Positions 1 through 5,180 of a DNA stretch of 5,909 nt are shown here, one piece after another. Each line of letters begins with the position of its first letter. The stretch's first letter is position 1. Source of the DNA: Candidatus Hydrothermarchaeota archaeon (GTDB taxonomy: Archaea; Hydrothermarchaeota; Hydrothermarchaeia; Hydrothermarchaeales; WAQR01); NCBI GenBank assembly GCA_015520145.1, contig WAQR01000179.1:1-5909 (forward strand), written 5' to 3'. The notes under the pieces were generated by a model that made no database searches, was not told the DNA's origin, and was given only the letters and a program-made list of their open reading frames with translations. A program made the position numbers and the translations under genes.

Positions 1-838
1 CCTTAGGTTTTGGAGTTAATGTCGTGCCTGTTTGAAGCGGTTTATCATGCTCCTCGTTTTCCTCGTCATCCACTATCGATTCACTTGCGTTAGCTTCTGA
101 TGCAGGTTCTGCATCTCCAGCAGATATTACAATATTTCCATACTCAAAAATAACATTCCCACTCTTTGCGTCCACATAGATCGTCTTTTCATGGAACTTC
201 ACCTTCCACGCCAGGTAATACCTCAAAGTATCGGATTTCTTCACTTTACCCAGTTCTATATAATCGCTGGGCAGGATGACCAGAGACGCCTCTACACCTG
301 AATTTCTGGAAGTGAAATAGTCTTTAGCTATTTCTATGGCTTCGTCTTCTGAAATCACCGGTGTGGTAGAGATGGAGATATTTGGATAGAAATGATTTGA
401 AAGGTAGTTTATCACCCCATCTTTACGTATACTGACCCTAACTATACCAAGCTCCACAGGAATATCATTATAATATTGAGAATACCATGACTGAAACTCA
501 TTCCAGTCACCTTGAACCCTCGATAGTTTTAAGCTAGATAGATCAATTTTAAAGAGATCCTTGTTGTCCTCGATAAATGCCCATGAAATATTTTCTGCAT
601 CGCCTTTATCTGTAACGTTCCTCCCAAGCGAGTAATAACCATGGATGACAGCTGGGGCGTCTATGTAGTCCCGCCACTTAATTAACCAATTTTGACCATA
701 TTTCTCCTTGAATTTTTTCCATAACTCAAGCGTTTCCTTAGAAGGAATCTCAGTACTTTGAGCGAATCCCACACTTGTTACAAAGCCAATATATGAAATC
801 ACGGCCAGGACACATATTATTGCTTTAAGATTTTTCAT
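1..838 (-). CDS. Secreted FTP/PepSY-type protein, N-terminal part (C-terminus off the left edge)
   Basis: An open frame of 279 codons runs from an ATG at 838 to the window edge without a stop. A good SD (GGGAGGT) lies a few bases before the ATG, and the ATG overlaps the upstream stop as ATGA. Residues 1-27 form a signal peptide: basic start, hydrophobic core, likely cleavage near GFA-QS. Residues ~85-155 resemble the fungalysin/thermolysin propeptide (FTP) motif: 'WAFIEDNKDLFKID', then 'SWYSQYYNDIPVELGIVRVS' and 'KDGVINYLSN'. Residues ~160-235 resemble a PepSY repeat: 'ISEDEAIEIAKDYF', then 'LAWKVKF' and 'YVDAKSGNVIFEY'. An acidic, low-complexity linker follows (residues ~240-279), probably leading to a further domain outside the window. 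FTP/PepSY domains commonly act as propeptides or inhibitors of secreted metalloproteases, but no protease catalytic motif (HExxH) is present in the visible part. The protein is probably exported. Whether it is a protease precursor or a stand-alone regulator cannot be decided here. The fold assignment is by motif resemblance only. Confidence 0.75.
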   Translation of the reverse strand, partial: MKNLKAIICVLAVISYIGFVTSVGFAQSTEIPSKETLELWKKFKEKYGQNWLIKWRDYIDAPAVIHGYYSLGRNVTDKGDAENISWAFIEDNKDLFKIDLSSLKLSRVQGDWNEFQSWYSQYYNDIPVELGIVRVSIRKDGVINYLSNHFYPNISISTTPVISEDEAIEIAKDYFTSRNSGVEASLVILPSDYIELGKVKKSDTLRYYLAWKVKFHEKTIYVDAKSGNVIFEYGNIVISAGDAEPASEANASESIVDDEENEEHDKPLQTGTTLTPKPK

Positions 839-1014
839 ACTCCTACCTCCCAGGTCATATCCCCCTCGCTTTCCAAGATTGTCCCCACTTGTTCTGATAG
901 TTGGAATCCACACCACATAGGCGGACATGGCGCCTCATTTTTCGGCGTGACACACCCCACACTAACCAAAGCCCAAATCAGACCGATTAACACCAGGATT
1001 CTAATCCCCTTCAT
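835..1014 (-). CDS. Small cysteine-containing lipoprotein (59 aa), unknown function
   Basis: Starting at the ATG at 1014 gives a 59-residue protein. It has a short basic start (MKGIR), a hydrophobic segment and a lipobox-like end 'LVSVGC' at residues 16-21, so Cys21 would be the lipidated residue. The mature part is only about 39 residues and contains two more cysteines (Cys30, Cys35) in 'APCPPMWCGF'. I do not recognise a family. The frame stays open upstream to an ATG at 1104, but I chose 1014: it has a strong SD (AAGGAGA) 8 bases away and a TATA box at a fitting distance, and the extra 30 residues would put charged sequence before the signal peptide. The stop overlaps the start of the FTP/PepSY protein (ATGA), so the two are very probably translated together and may act together at the cell surface. 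The two mature-part cysteines could form a disulfide or bind metal; this is inference. Confidence 0.7.
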   Translation of the reverse strand: MKGIRILVLIGLIWALVSVGCVTPKNEAPCPPMWCGFQLSEQVGTILESEGDMTWEVGV

Positions 1015-1063
1015 ATCTTCTGTCTCCTTGTGTATCCTCCTGTTCCAGAATCTCCGATCCTCA

Positions 1064-1072
1064 TATTTAAAT
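1064..1072 (-). promoter_or_regulatory. TATA box for the lipoprotein-FTP/PepSY unit
   Basis: On the minus strand the sequence ATTTAAATATG stands out against GC-richer flanks. Its centre is about 54 bp before the ATG at 1014. With the usual archaeal spacing of about 25-27 bp from TATA to transcription start, the leader would be about 28 nt and would contain the AAGGAGA SD. This spacing supports both the promoter and the choice of start. No clear purine-rich BRE precedes it. Confidence 0.5.
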
Positions 1073-1090
1073 CCACCGATAACTTCAACT

Positions 1091-1297
1091 TCATTCAAAC
1101 TCACCCGTTATGCTCACCGCCCCACTCCAGCTCCCTTTGTTTCCAAACGCATACTCCCCCGAAGATGAAAGCATATAGGTAAATCTCTCAATAACACCCG
1201 CACCTCCTGATGTGCTCTTCTTCAGCTCGTCCCCGTTCCCGCCTGTCGAACCGTAGAGGTATATGCCAATATCTCCCCCAGGCCACCTAGATAACAA
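1091..1297 (-). pseudogene. C-terminal remnant of a secreted PPC-like beta-sandwich domain protein
   Basis: The 68-codon frame opens only with a TTG at 1297 inside the end of the MIP18-like gene, and I see no SD for it. An in-frame stop (TAG at 1309-1307) lies just upstream. From about 1283 the translation reads like the second half of a bacterial/archaeal pre-peptidase C-terminal (PPC-like) domain: 'GDIGIYLYGSTGG', then 'IERFTYMLSSSGEYAFG' and 'GSWSGAVSITGEF'. This has the usual alternation of 'D-x-YLY', 'SSGEY' and a final beta strand. Such domains normally sit at the C-terminus of large secreted proteins, never alone as half a domain. I therefore read it as the tail of a gene whose front was lost by deletion or recombination, with the breakpoint at or near the MIP18-like stop codon. 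The alternative is a real small protein, less likely for lack of a start signal. The family call rests on pattern resemblance. Confidence 0.5.
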
Positions 1298-1529
1298 CCT
1301 TGACTTCTACATCGTCAACACCATCCAGTTTTTTTATCTCGGTTTCTGCATTAACAGCCATTCTAAAACCAAATGGACAGCCTGTTGGGACAAGCATCTT
1401 AACAAACACACTTCTGCCTTTTATATCAATGTCCATTATCAGCCCAAGATCGACAATATTTCCTTTCAACCTCAGGTTGTAGACCTTACTCAGCGCTTCA
1501 ATGACTTCTTCTTCTGTAACCAATCTCAC
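1287..1529 (-). CDS. MIP18/DUF59 family protein (SufT/PaaD-like Fe-S assembly factor)
   Basis: This 80-residue protein has the whole length of a single MIP18 (DUF59) domain. Visible features are 'VTEEEVIEALSKV' (4-16), the hallmark 'NIVDLGLI' (24-31), the strand 'VFVKMLVPTGCPFG' (41-54) with the conserved cysteine at 51, and the closing 'LDGVDDVEVKVVI'. Family members help mature iron-sulfur proteins, acting as SufT/PaaD-type adaptors in the cytoplasm. One oddity is that the usual 'DPE' motif before the 'IVDLGLI' segment is missing; here the sequence is 'VYNLRLKG'. The start is a GTG sharing one base with the nadC stop (TAGTG). The purine run 'GTGAGGTA' lies only 2-3 bases ahead, so a TTG two codons later (1523) is a possible alternative. 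It is certainly co-transcribed with nadC. A link to NAD synthesis through the [4Fe-4S] enzyme NadA is plausible, but nadA is not in the window. Confidence 0.85.
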   Translation of the reverse strand: MRLVTEEEVIEALSKVYNLRLKGNIVDLGLIMDIDIKGRSVFVKMLVPTGCPFGFRMAVNAETEIKKLDGVDDVEVKVVI

Positions 1530-2362
1530 TACCTCACGTTATTCCCGTTATTATTACATTCATTATTACATTTCAGTGTTAGATTCATATCAAGCCACTC
1601 CGACTTCGTTGTCAGACTGCCGGAGGAGATGATGTCAGGCTTTAGCCTTGCAAAATCCTCTACATTTTCTATTGTTATTCCGCCGGAGATCTCTATTAGG
1701 ACTCTGCCTCTAAGCTTATTTATTATTTTCCCGGCTGATTCCCTATCCATGTTGTCGAGCATGATTGTATCTGCCCCGAATCTTACAGCATCAAAGGCAT
1801 CTTTTGATGTGGACACCTCAACCTCAACCTTCTTTCCTGTCTGTTTTGCCTTTCTGATTGCATTTCTAAGTCCAACTGCATTTATGTGGTTATCCTTTAT
1901 CAGGATAGCATCAAAAAGCCCCATACGATGTGGTTTTCCGCCACCAATTACTATGGCCTTTTTCTCAAACCTGCGAAATCCAGGCGTGGTTTTCCTGGTG
2001 CCTGCGATAGCAACACCATATCTCCTGCATTTCCTGGCAAGGATATCAGTCTTTGTTGCAACCCCGCTCATCCTTGAAAGGATATTTAGCACCAGCCGTT
2101 CCAGGTACAGGATCTTTCTCGCGTTTCCATGGATCTCCAGTATCACATCGCCTTTGTTTATCCTGGCGCCGTCTTTTAGTTTTGATGTGTATTCAAGGTC
2201 AAAATGGTCAAGGAGGAGAGTTGTTTCCTCAAGACCTGCCAGTATCCCGGTATCCTTTGTCCTGATTACGGCACTGGCTGTTTTCTTTTCCGGGATTACC
2301 GTGTCCGTGGTTATATCGCCTTTCCCGATATCTTCTTTGAGAAATCTTAAAAGGTCCTTCAT
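1529..2362 (-). CDS. nadC: Nicotinate-nucleotide pyrophosphorylase (quinolinate phosphoribosyltransferase)
   Basis: This enzyme converts quinolinate and PRPP to nicotinate mononucleotide, pyrophosphate and CO2 in de novo NAD synthesis in the cytoplasm. With the ATG at 2362 it has 277 residues, the family's normal size. The N-terminus 'FLKEDIGKGDITTD' (7-20) is typical. Active-site blocks are all present: 'LERLVLNILSRMSG' (87-100), 'TRKTTPGFR' (122-130), 'GGGKPHR' (140-146), 'IKDNH' (155-159), 'EVEVS' (180-184), 'MLDN' (201-204) and 'EISGGI' (224-229), with the phosphate-binding 'SSGSL' near 246-250. The frame is open up to an ATG at 2446, but those 28 extra residues are not family-like and lie across the putative TATA box, so I reject that start. 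No strong SD precedes 2362, consistent with a very short leader. The last ~14 residues (KCNNECNNNGNNVR) are an unusual Asn-rich tail encoded by a 12-bp duplication. The MIP18-like gene follows immediately. Confidence 0.95.
   Translation of the reverse strand: MKDLLRFLKEDIGKGDITTDTVIPEKKTASAVIRTKDTGILAGLEETTLLLDHFDLEYTSKLKDGARINKGDVILEIHGNARKILYLERLVLNILSRMSGVATKTDILARKCRRYGVAIAGTRKTTPGFRRFEKKAIVIGGGKPHRMGLFDAILIKDNHINAVGLRNAIRKAKQTGKKVEVEVSTSKDAFDAVRFGADTIMLDNMDRESAGKIINKLRGRVLIEISGGITIENVEDFARLKPDIISSGSLTTKSEWLDMNLTLKCNNECNNNGNNVR
1550..1573. repeat. 12-bp tandem duplication in the 3' end of nadC
   Basis: ATTATTACATTC at 1550-1561 is followed directly by ATTATTACATTT at 1562-1573, two copies differing in one base. 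On the coding strand they make the repeated Asn/Cys codons of the nadC tail, beyond the last residues expected for the fold. Confidence 0.8.
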
Positions 2363-2392
2363 ATATCTATCTACTATCTGGTATATCTTCTC

Positions 2393-2404
2393 GATTATAT
2401 AAAA
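2393..2404 (-). promoter_or_regulatory. Probable TATA box for nadC-MIP18
   Basis: The minus strand reads TTTTATATAATC, close to the archaeal TATA consensus. Its centre is about 37 bp before the nadC ATG at 2362, which predicts a leader of only about 10 nt. This fits the absence of an SD. It lies in the 113-bp gap after the nucleotidyltransferase-cupin gene, so nadC seems to have its own promoter even if some read-through from the GTPase operon occurs. I see nothing else in this gap: no T-rich terminator and only a weak 5-bp inverted repeat. Confidence 0.55.
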
Positions 2405-2475
2405 TGCACTCCCCACGGTCCATATCTCGAACTTGGAGCAGGTCAATTTAGAGTTCTTTCAAAATCTAATTATTA

Positions 2476-3504
2476 TTAACTAACACTCTGGCATCTGCGT
2501 CCATAAAAATCGCGAACCCTTATTGTATCCTTTGGATGGGGGGTCGAATATTCGTAGATTTTAAGGTTCTCAGTAGCCACAATTGAATGGACAACATTCG
2601 GCTTGATCCTGACCACCTTACCCTTTGCAAGACTTTTTCTTTTCTTTTCTTTTGTAAATTCAATGTACCCATCCCCCTCCAGGATATGCATGGATTCATC
2701 TTTATTCGGATGGAGGTGTACCGAGGTCGTAAATCCCTTCTTCAGATAGAACTCTTTGACCAGATATTTATCGCTGTTGACAATAATCCTCTCATAACCC
2801 CAGGGCTTATCTTCCCTGTTCTCGTACTCCGTCCTTACAGCACTCAGGTCTTTCATCCCGTCAACTGACTGCCAGTATACCCCATCTTCGTGATACGGGA
2901 GCACCTTCCTCTGCTCAACGAGCTCCTGGAATACTGTATGTTCAATCGCTTTTTTATCGTATTTCTTCCTGATATATGGGAACGCCTCTTTTTTTATATA
3001 GTATATCCCTGCATTCATGTACAGGTCAAGCATGGGCTTTTCCCTAAACGACACGACTTTCCTGTCTGCGAATTCCACAATACCATACGGGCTCTTCATC
3101 TTTGTCAGTGCGATTACAAGCAGGTCATCGGTTTTCTGGGCAGCGTTTATCAGATTTTTTATGTTTATATCACAGACAACATCCCCGTTTCTTAAAACTA
3201 TATCTGTCTTTATGTGTTTTATTGCGTTCTTCAATGCCCACAGTGTCCCCATAGGTTTCTCTTCTATTAAATAAACGATGTCTACACCTTCAAAAGAATC
3301 TCCATACCTCTCCTTTATCTTATCTGCAAGATAACCCACGAGCAGATAGACCTTTTTTATACCCGCATATTTCAGGTCAAATATCTGTTTGTCAAGTATT
3401 GTATACCCTTCTTTTATCTCCAGAAGTGGTTTTGGTATTGAACTTGTAAGCGGCATTAGACGTTTGCCGTACCCGCCTGCAAATATCACACCTGTAACAT
3501 TCAT
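2476..3504 (-). CDS. Sugar-phosphate nucleotidyltransferase fused to a cupin (ManC-like C-terminal domain)
   Basis: This is a two-domain cytoplasmic enzyme of 342 residues. Residues 1-~228 are a GT-A nucleotidyltransferase of the RmlA/COG1208 type. It has 'FAGGYGKRLMPLT' (8-20, the nucleotide-binding loop), 'PKPLLEI' (24-30), 'LRNGDVVCD' (104-112, metal aspartate), 'FREKP' (153-157), 'MNAGIYYI' (163-170) and 'WQSVDGMKDL' (211-220). Residues ~232-342 are a cupin. It opens with 'KPWGYERI' as in ManC-type isomerase domains, carries the full motif 'GFTTSVHLHPNKDE' (likely metal ligands His263, His265, Glu270) and ends the pocket with 'KPNVVHSI' (His306). The likely reaction is sugar-1-phosphate plus NTP giving NDP-sugar. 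The cupin may isomerise the hexose-6-phosphate, bind sugar or only regulate. Classical ManC has a longer, different N-domain, so the substrate is not assigned; mannose is one candidate. The loop has K at position 14 where T is usual (GxGTRL). Its ATG overlaps the zinc-ribbon gene's stop (ATGA). Confidence 0.85.
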   Translation of the reverse strand: MNVTGVIFAGGYGKRLMPLTSSIPKPLLEIKEGYTILDKQIFDLKYAGIKKVYLLVGYLADKIKERYGDSFEGVDIVYLIEEKPMGTLWALKNAIKHIKTDIVLRNGDVVCDINIKNLINAAQKTDDLLVIALTKMKSPYGIVEFADRKVVSFREKPMLDLYMNAGIYYIKKEAFPYIRKKYDKKAIEHTVFQELVEQRKVLPYHEDGVYWQSVDGMKDLSAVRTEYENREDKPWGYERIIVNSDKYLVKEFYLKKGFTTSVHLHPNKDESMHILEGDGYIEFTKEKKRKSLAKGKVVRIKPNVVHSIVATENLKIYEYSTPHPKDTIRVRDFYGRRCQSVS

Positions 3505-3965
3505 TTCTTTCCCCTTTTTGTATATTTTACTGTCTTTCTTTTCCCACTTTCTTTAAATGCAGAGGACAGACTTAAAAGATACCTGCCTTCCTCTCCTCTG
3601 ACTATCACAGGTTCTTTCATCATCAGGGACGCTATATCCAGTTCATAGACTCCGTCCCCTGCTTTAATGTTCCAGATATCTGGAAGTTTTTCCTTCTTTT
3701 CCATGTCCTGTTCTTTTTCCTGTTTTTTGACTTTTTTATCCCTCTTTCTGGTCTTTTTTTTATCTTTTATCTCGTCATCTGTTCTTCTTTTTACTTTTAT
3801 CTCTTTTATAGACCTTGTAGTCTTCAATTCTTCTACTTCGTCGTCCGAAACCTTCCTGAAATACATGAAAAGCCTGTTGCCGCATTCGCATCCATCTAGA
3901 ATTACATTTGAACCTTCTTCATAGACCCTGCCGCATCTGGTACATTTATTCGGCACTCTTTTCAC
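3501..3965 (-). CDS. Zinc-ribbon protein of the archaeal GTPase operon (ArvC/OapC-type)
   Basis: This 154-residue protein begins with a zinc ribbon: Cys8-x2-Cys11 and Cys26-x-Cys28 ('KCTRCG' and 'GCECGN'). A highly charged, lysine-rich linker follows (about 54-93: runs such as 'KDKKKTRKRDKKVKK'). A small C-terminal domain follows (about 95-138), starting 'LPDIWNIKAGDGVYELDI', and the end is again basic. The architecture, Zn ribbon plus charged linker plus short 'GxYxLDI' domain, matches the archaeal family next to DUF2073 and the Era-like GTPase (COG3364 as I recall). The molecular function is unknown; the basic linker would suit binding of nucleic acid or acidic phospholipid. The start is a GTG that overlaps the end of the DUF2073 gene by 20 nt. 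A second GTG at 3956 is equally possible, since it is preceded by GGTGA at good distance and keeps all four cysteines. Confidence 0.8.
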   Translation of the reverse strand: MKRVPNKCTRCGRVYEEGSNVILDGCECGNRLFMYFRKVSDDEVEELKTTRSIKEIKVKRRTDDEIKDKKKTRKRDKKVKKQEKEQDMEKKEKLPDIWNIKAGDGVYELDIASLMMKEPVIVRGEEGRYLLSLSSAFKESGKRKTVKYTKRGKK

Positions 3966-4443
3966 CTGTATCTTTTGGTTTCTTTTTGTGTTTTTTTACC
4001 TGTTTCTTTTTTTCTGATTTTTTCGTGTCGTCCTTTCTGGCATTTTTCCTGGATCCTTTTCCTCCTTTTCCTTTCTTTCCAGTCCCTTTCATTGCCTTTG
4101 CAAGCACAGATATGCCGTCTGATTCCTTTTTGATTGCCTCGACCATCCTGGTGGGTCCGACAATTGTCATGCCGGTTTTCCTGCCTGAGATGTAGTTTGC
4201 CAGCCTGTCTCTTAACCGCATCTCTTTATGGTCTATTCTGTAAAATTCTATGCCGTGGAAGTCCTTTACATCGATCTCACGCATGGTCGTCTCAATGAGT
4301 TCTGCCTCTTCTTTAGGGCTCAGGCCCTCTTCCAGTATCACGATGACATTATTTTTTATCTTCTCGATTATAAAATCTATCTTTTCTAACGAACTTTTTG
4401 ATGAGATTACATCAGATGAAACAAAATCAAGTTGTATTCCCAT
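3946..4443 (-). CDS. DUF2073 protein of the archaeal GTPase operon (ArvB/OapB-type)
   Basis: This is a 165-residue protein with two parts. Residues 1-~118 are a compact alpha/beta domain: 'IQLDFVSSDVISSKSSLEKI', then 'VIVILEEGLSPKEEAELIETTM', 'GIEFYRID' and 'GMTIVGPTRMVEAIKKE'. This pattern is that of the archaeal DUF2073 family, which occurs beside the Era-like GTPase. Residues ~119-165 are a tail of almost only Lys, Gly, Arg and Ser ('GKKGKGGKGSRK', 'KKSEKKKQVKKHKKK'), expected to be disordered and strongly positive. The role is not known in detail; it is probably a partner of the GTPase upstream. I recall family members as shorter or with variable tails, so the tail may be lineage-specific. 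A very strong SD (AGGAGGT, 4456-4450) lies 6 bases before the ATG and overlaps the stop codon of the GTPase gene, coupling the two. Confidence 0.85.
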   Translation of the reverse strand: MGIQLDFVSSDVISSKSSLEKIDFIIEKIKNNVIVILEEGLSPKEEAELIETTMREIDVKDFHGIEFYRIDHKEMRLRDRLANYISGRKTGMTIVGPTRMVEAIKKESDGISVLAKAMKGTGKKGKGGKGSRKNARKDDTKKSEKKKQVKKHKKKPKDTGEKSAE

Positions 4444-4449
4444 TTTTTG

Positions 4450-4456
4450 ACCTCCT
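4450..4456 (-). promoter_or_regulatory. Strong SD overlapping the GTPase stop codon
   Basis: AGGAGGT on the minus strand is a near-perfect SD, 6 nt before the ATG of the DUF2073 gene. The GTPase stop TAG (4457-4455) lies inside it, so ribosomes ending on the GTPase expose or occupy this site. This arrangement is typical of translational coupling. Confidence 0.75.
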
Positions 4457-5090
4457 AGGTTAAATGTTCCTGGATTGCCTGGTAGAGCTTGTCAAGGTTT
4501 TCGCCGGTAGCAGCTGAGATCGGGACAACAACATGCTGCGGGAACGCATTTTCAATACTTGCGGGTGCGGCATTTTCAAGGTCGATTTTGTTTGCCACGA
4601 CGATGAGCGGGATGTCACGTGCTTCGAGATTGCCGATGACCGTGATGTTGACCTGGGTGTACGGGTCTGCGGCAGAATCCATGACCACCAGTACCGCATC
4701 AACATTGTCAAGCCACTTTATTGCTTCAATGACTCCTTTCGTGGCTTCCTTTGCCCTTGCCCGGGCATCTTCTTCATTTAACCCGAATTCTTCAAAACTT
4801 TTAAAATCGACCTGGGTTGCTATACCAGGCATGTCTACTATATTCATCTTCAATGCCCCGTTGTTGGTCTTGACAACGACGTTTTCAATCTTCTGGATAT
4901 GCCTTGTCTCATGCGGTATCTCTGAGACCGTCCCAACCTCCTTCCCGAGCCAGTCGAGCGAAATCTTGTTTGCAAGGGTTGTCTTCCCGGCATTTACCGG
5001 GCCGTAGAACCCAAGCTGGATCTGTTTTTTTTTCTTGAACTTTTTTATTAGTCTGTCAAGTTTCAAGAACTTTTTAAGGCCGTCAAACAT
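4455..5090 (-). CDS. Era/Ras-like small GTPase (archaeal ArvA/OapA-type)
   Basis: This 211-residue GTPase has every G motif: G1 P-loop 'GPVNAGKTT' (30-38), G2 threonine in 'IPHETRH' (58-64, probably Thr62), G3 'DMPGI' (86-90), G4 'NKID' (167-170) and G5 'SAATG' (192-196). Gln in the usual DxxGQ place is absent (DMPGIA), as in Era/TrmE-like GTPases. Residues 1-22 before the G domain are an amphipathic, lysine-rich segment ('FLKLDRLIKKFKKKK') that could lie on the membrane or on acidic partners. Archaeal relatives sit in the same order with DUF2073 and a zinc-ribbon protein. In haloarchaea, as I recall, such a GTPase is needed for extracellular vesicle formation. Its role here is inferred from that. 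It is the first gene of the leftward operon, with a GAGGTG SD 5 bases before the ATG. A run of nine A's on the coding strand encodes part of the lysine cluster. Confidence 0.93.
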   Translation of the reverse strand: MFDGLKKFLKLDRLIKKFKKKKQIQLGFYGPVNAGKTTLANKISLDWLGKEVGTVSEIPHETRHIQKIENVVVKTNNGALKMNIVDMPGIATQVDFKSFEEFGLNEEDARARAKEATKGVIEAIKWLDNVDAVLVVMDSAADPYTQVNITVIGNLEARDIPLIVVANKIDLENAAPASIENAFPQHVVVPISAATGENLDKLYQAIQEHLT

Positions 5091-5138
5091 GTAAGCACCT
5101 CATTTTATATCTCTTCCGTCAAAGAATCACATTCAAAG

Positions 5139-5149
5139 CTTATAAAAAT
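5139..5149 (-). promoter_or_regulatory. Probable TATA box of the GTPase operon
   Basis: The minus strand reads ATTTTTATAAGC in an AT-rich patch whose centre is about 55 bp before the GTPase ATG. The predicted transcription start near 5119 would give a ~29-nt leader containing the GAGGTG SD. A second AT-rich element, GATATAAAATG (about 5099-5109), is too near the ATG to serve as TATA for this start. Confidence 0.5.
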
Positions 5150-5162
5150 TATGGTTTGCATT

Positions 5163-5178
5163 AATGGCGGAATGGCGG
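5163..5178. repeat. 8-bp perfect tandem repeat in the divergent promoter region
   Basis: AATGGCGG occurs twice back to back. It lies between the two predicted TATA boxes, 14 bp beyond the leftward one. It is the GC-richest piece in this AT-rich gap and could be an operator half-site pair. Confidence 0.7.
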
Positions 5179-5180
5179 AA

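Noticed and set aside
1015..1104. Upstream extension of the small lipoprotein to the ATG at 1104
   Set aside because: It would place 30 charged residues before the signal peptide and would cover the TATA box, while the ATG at 1014 has a strong SD.
1263..2402. Long plus-strand open frame opposite nadC and the MIP18-like gene
   Set aside because: It is antisense to two clearly recognised genes. Its translation is a Ser/Phe/Leu-rich sequence without domain pattern, and there is no SD or TATA in a fitting place.
2363..2446. Upstream extension of nadC to the start at 2446
   Set aside because: The 28 added residues do not match the NadC N-terminus and run across the likely TATA box; the 277-residue form has normal length.
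2428..2458. Inverted repeat GAACT ... AGTTC as a possible hairpin terminator after the nucleotidyltransferase-cupin gene
   Set aside because: The stem has only about five pairs with a long loop and no T run follows on the minus strand, so it is likely chance.
4489..5007. Plus-strand open frame opposite the GTPase
   Set aside because: It lies antisense to a GTPase with all G motifs intact. The composition (Ser, Phe, Thr rich) is that of a shadow frame.
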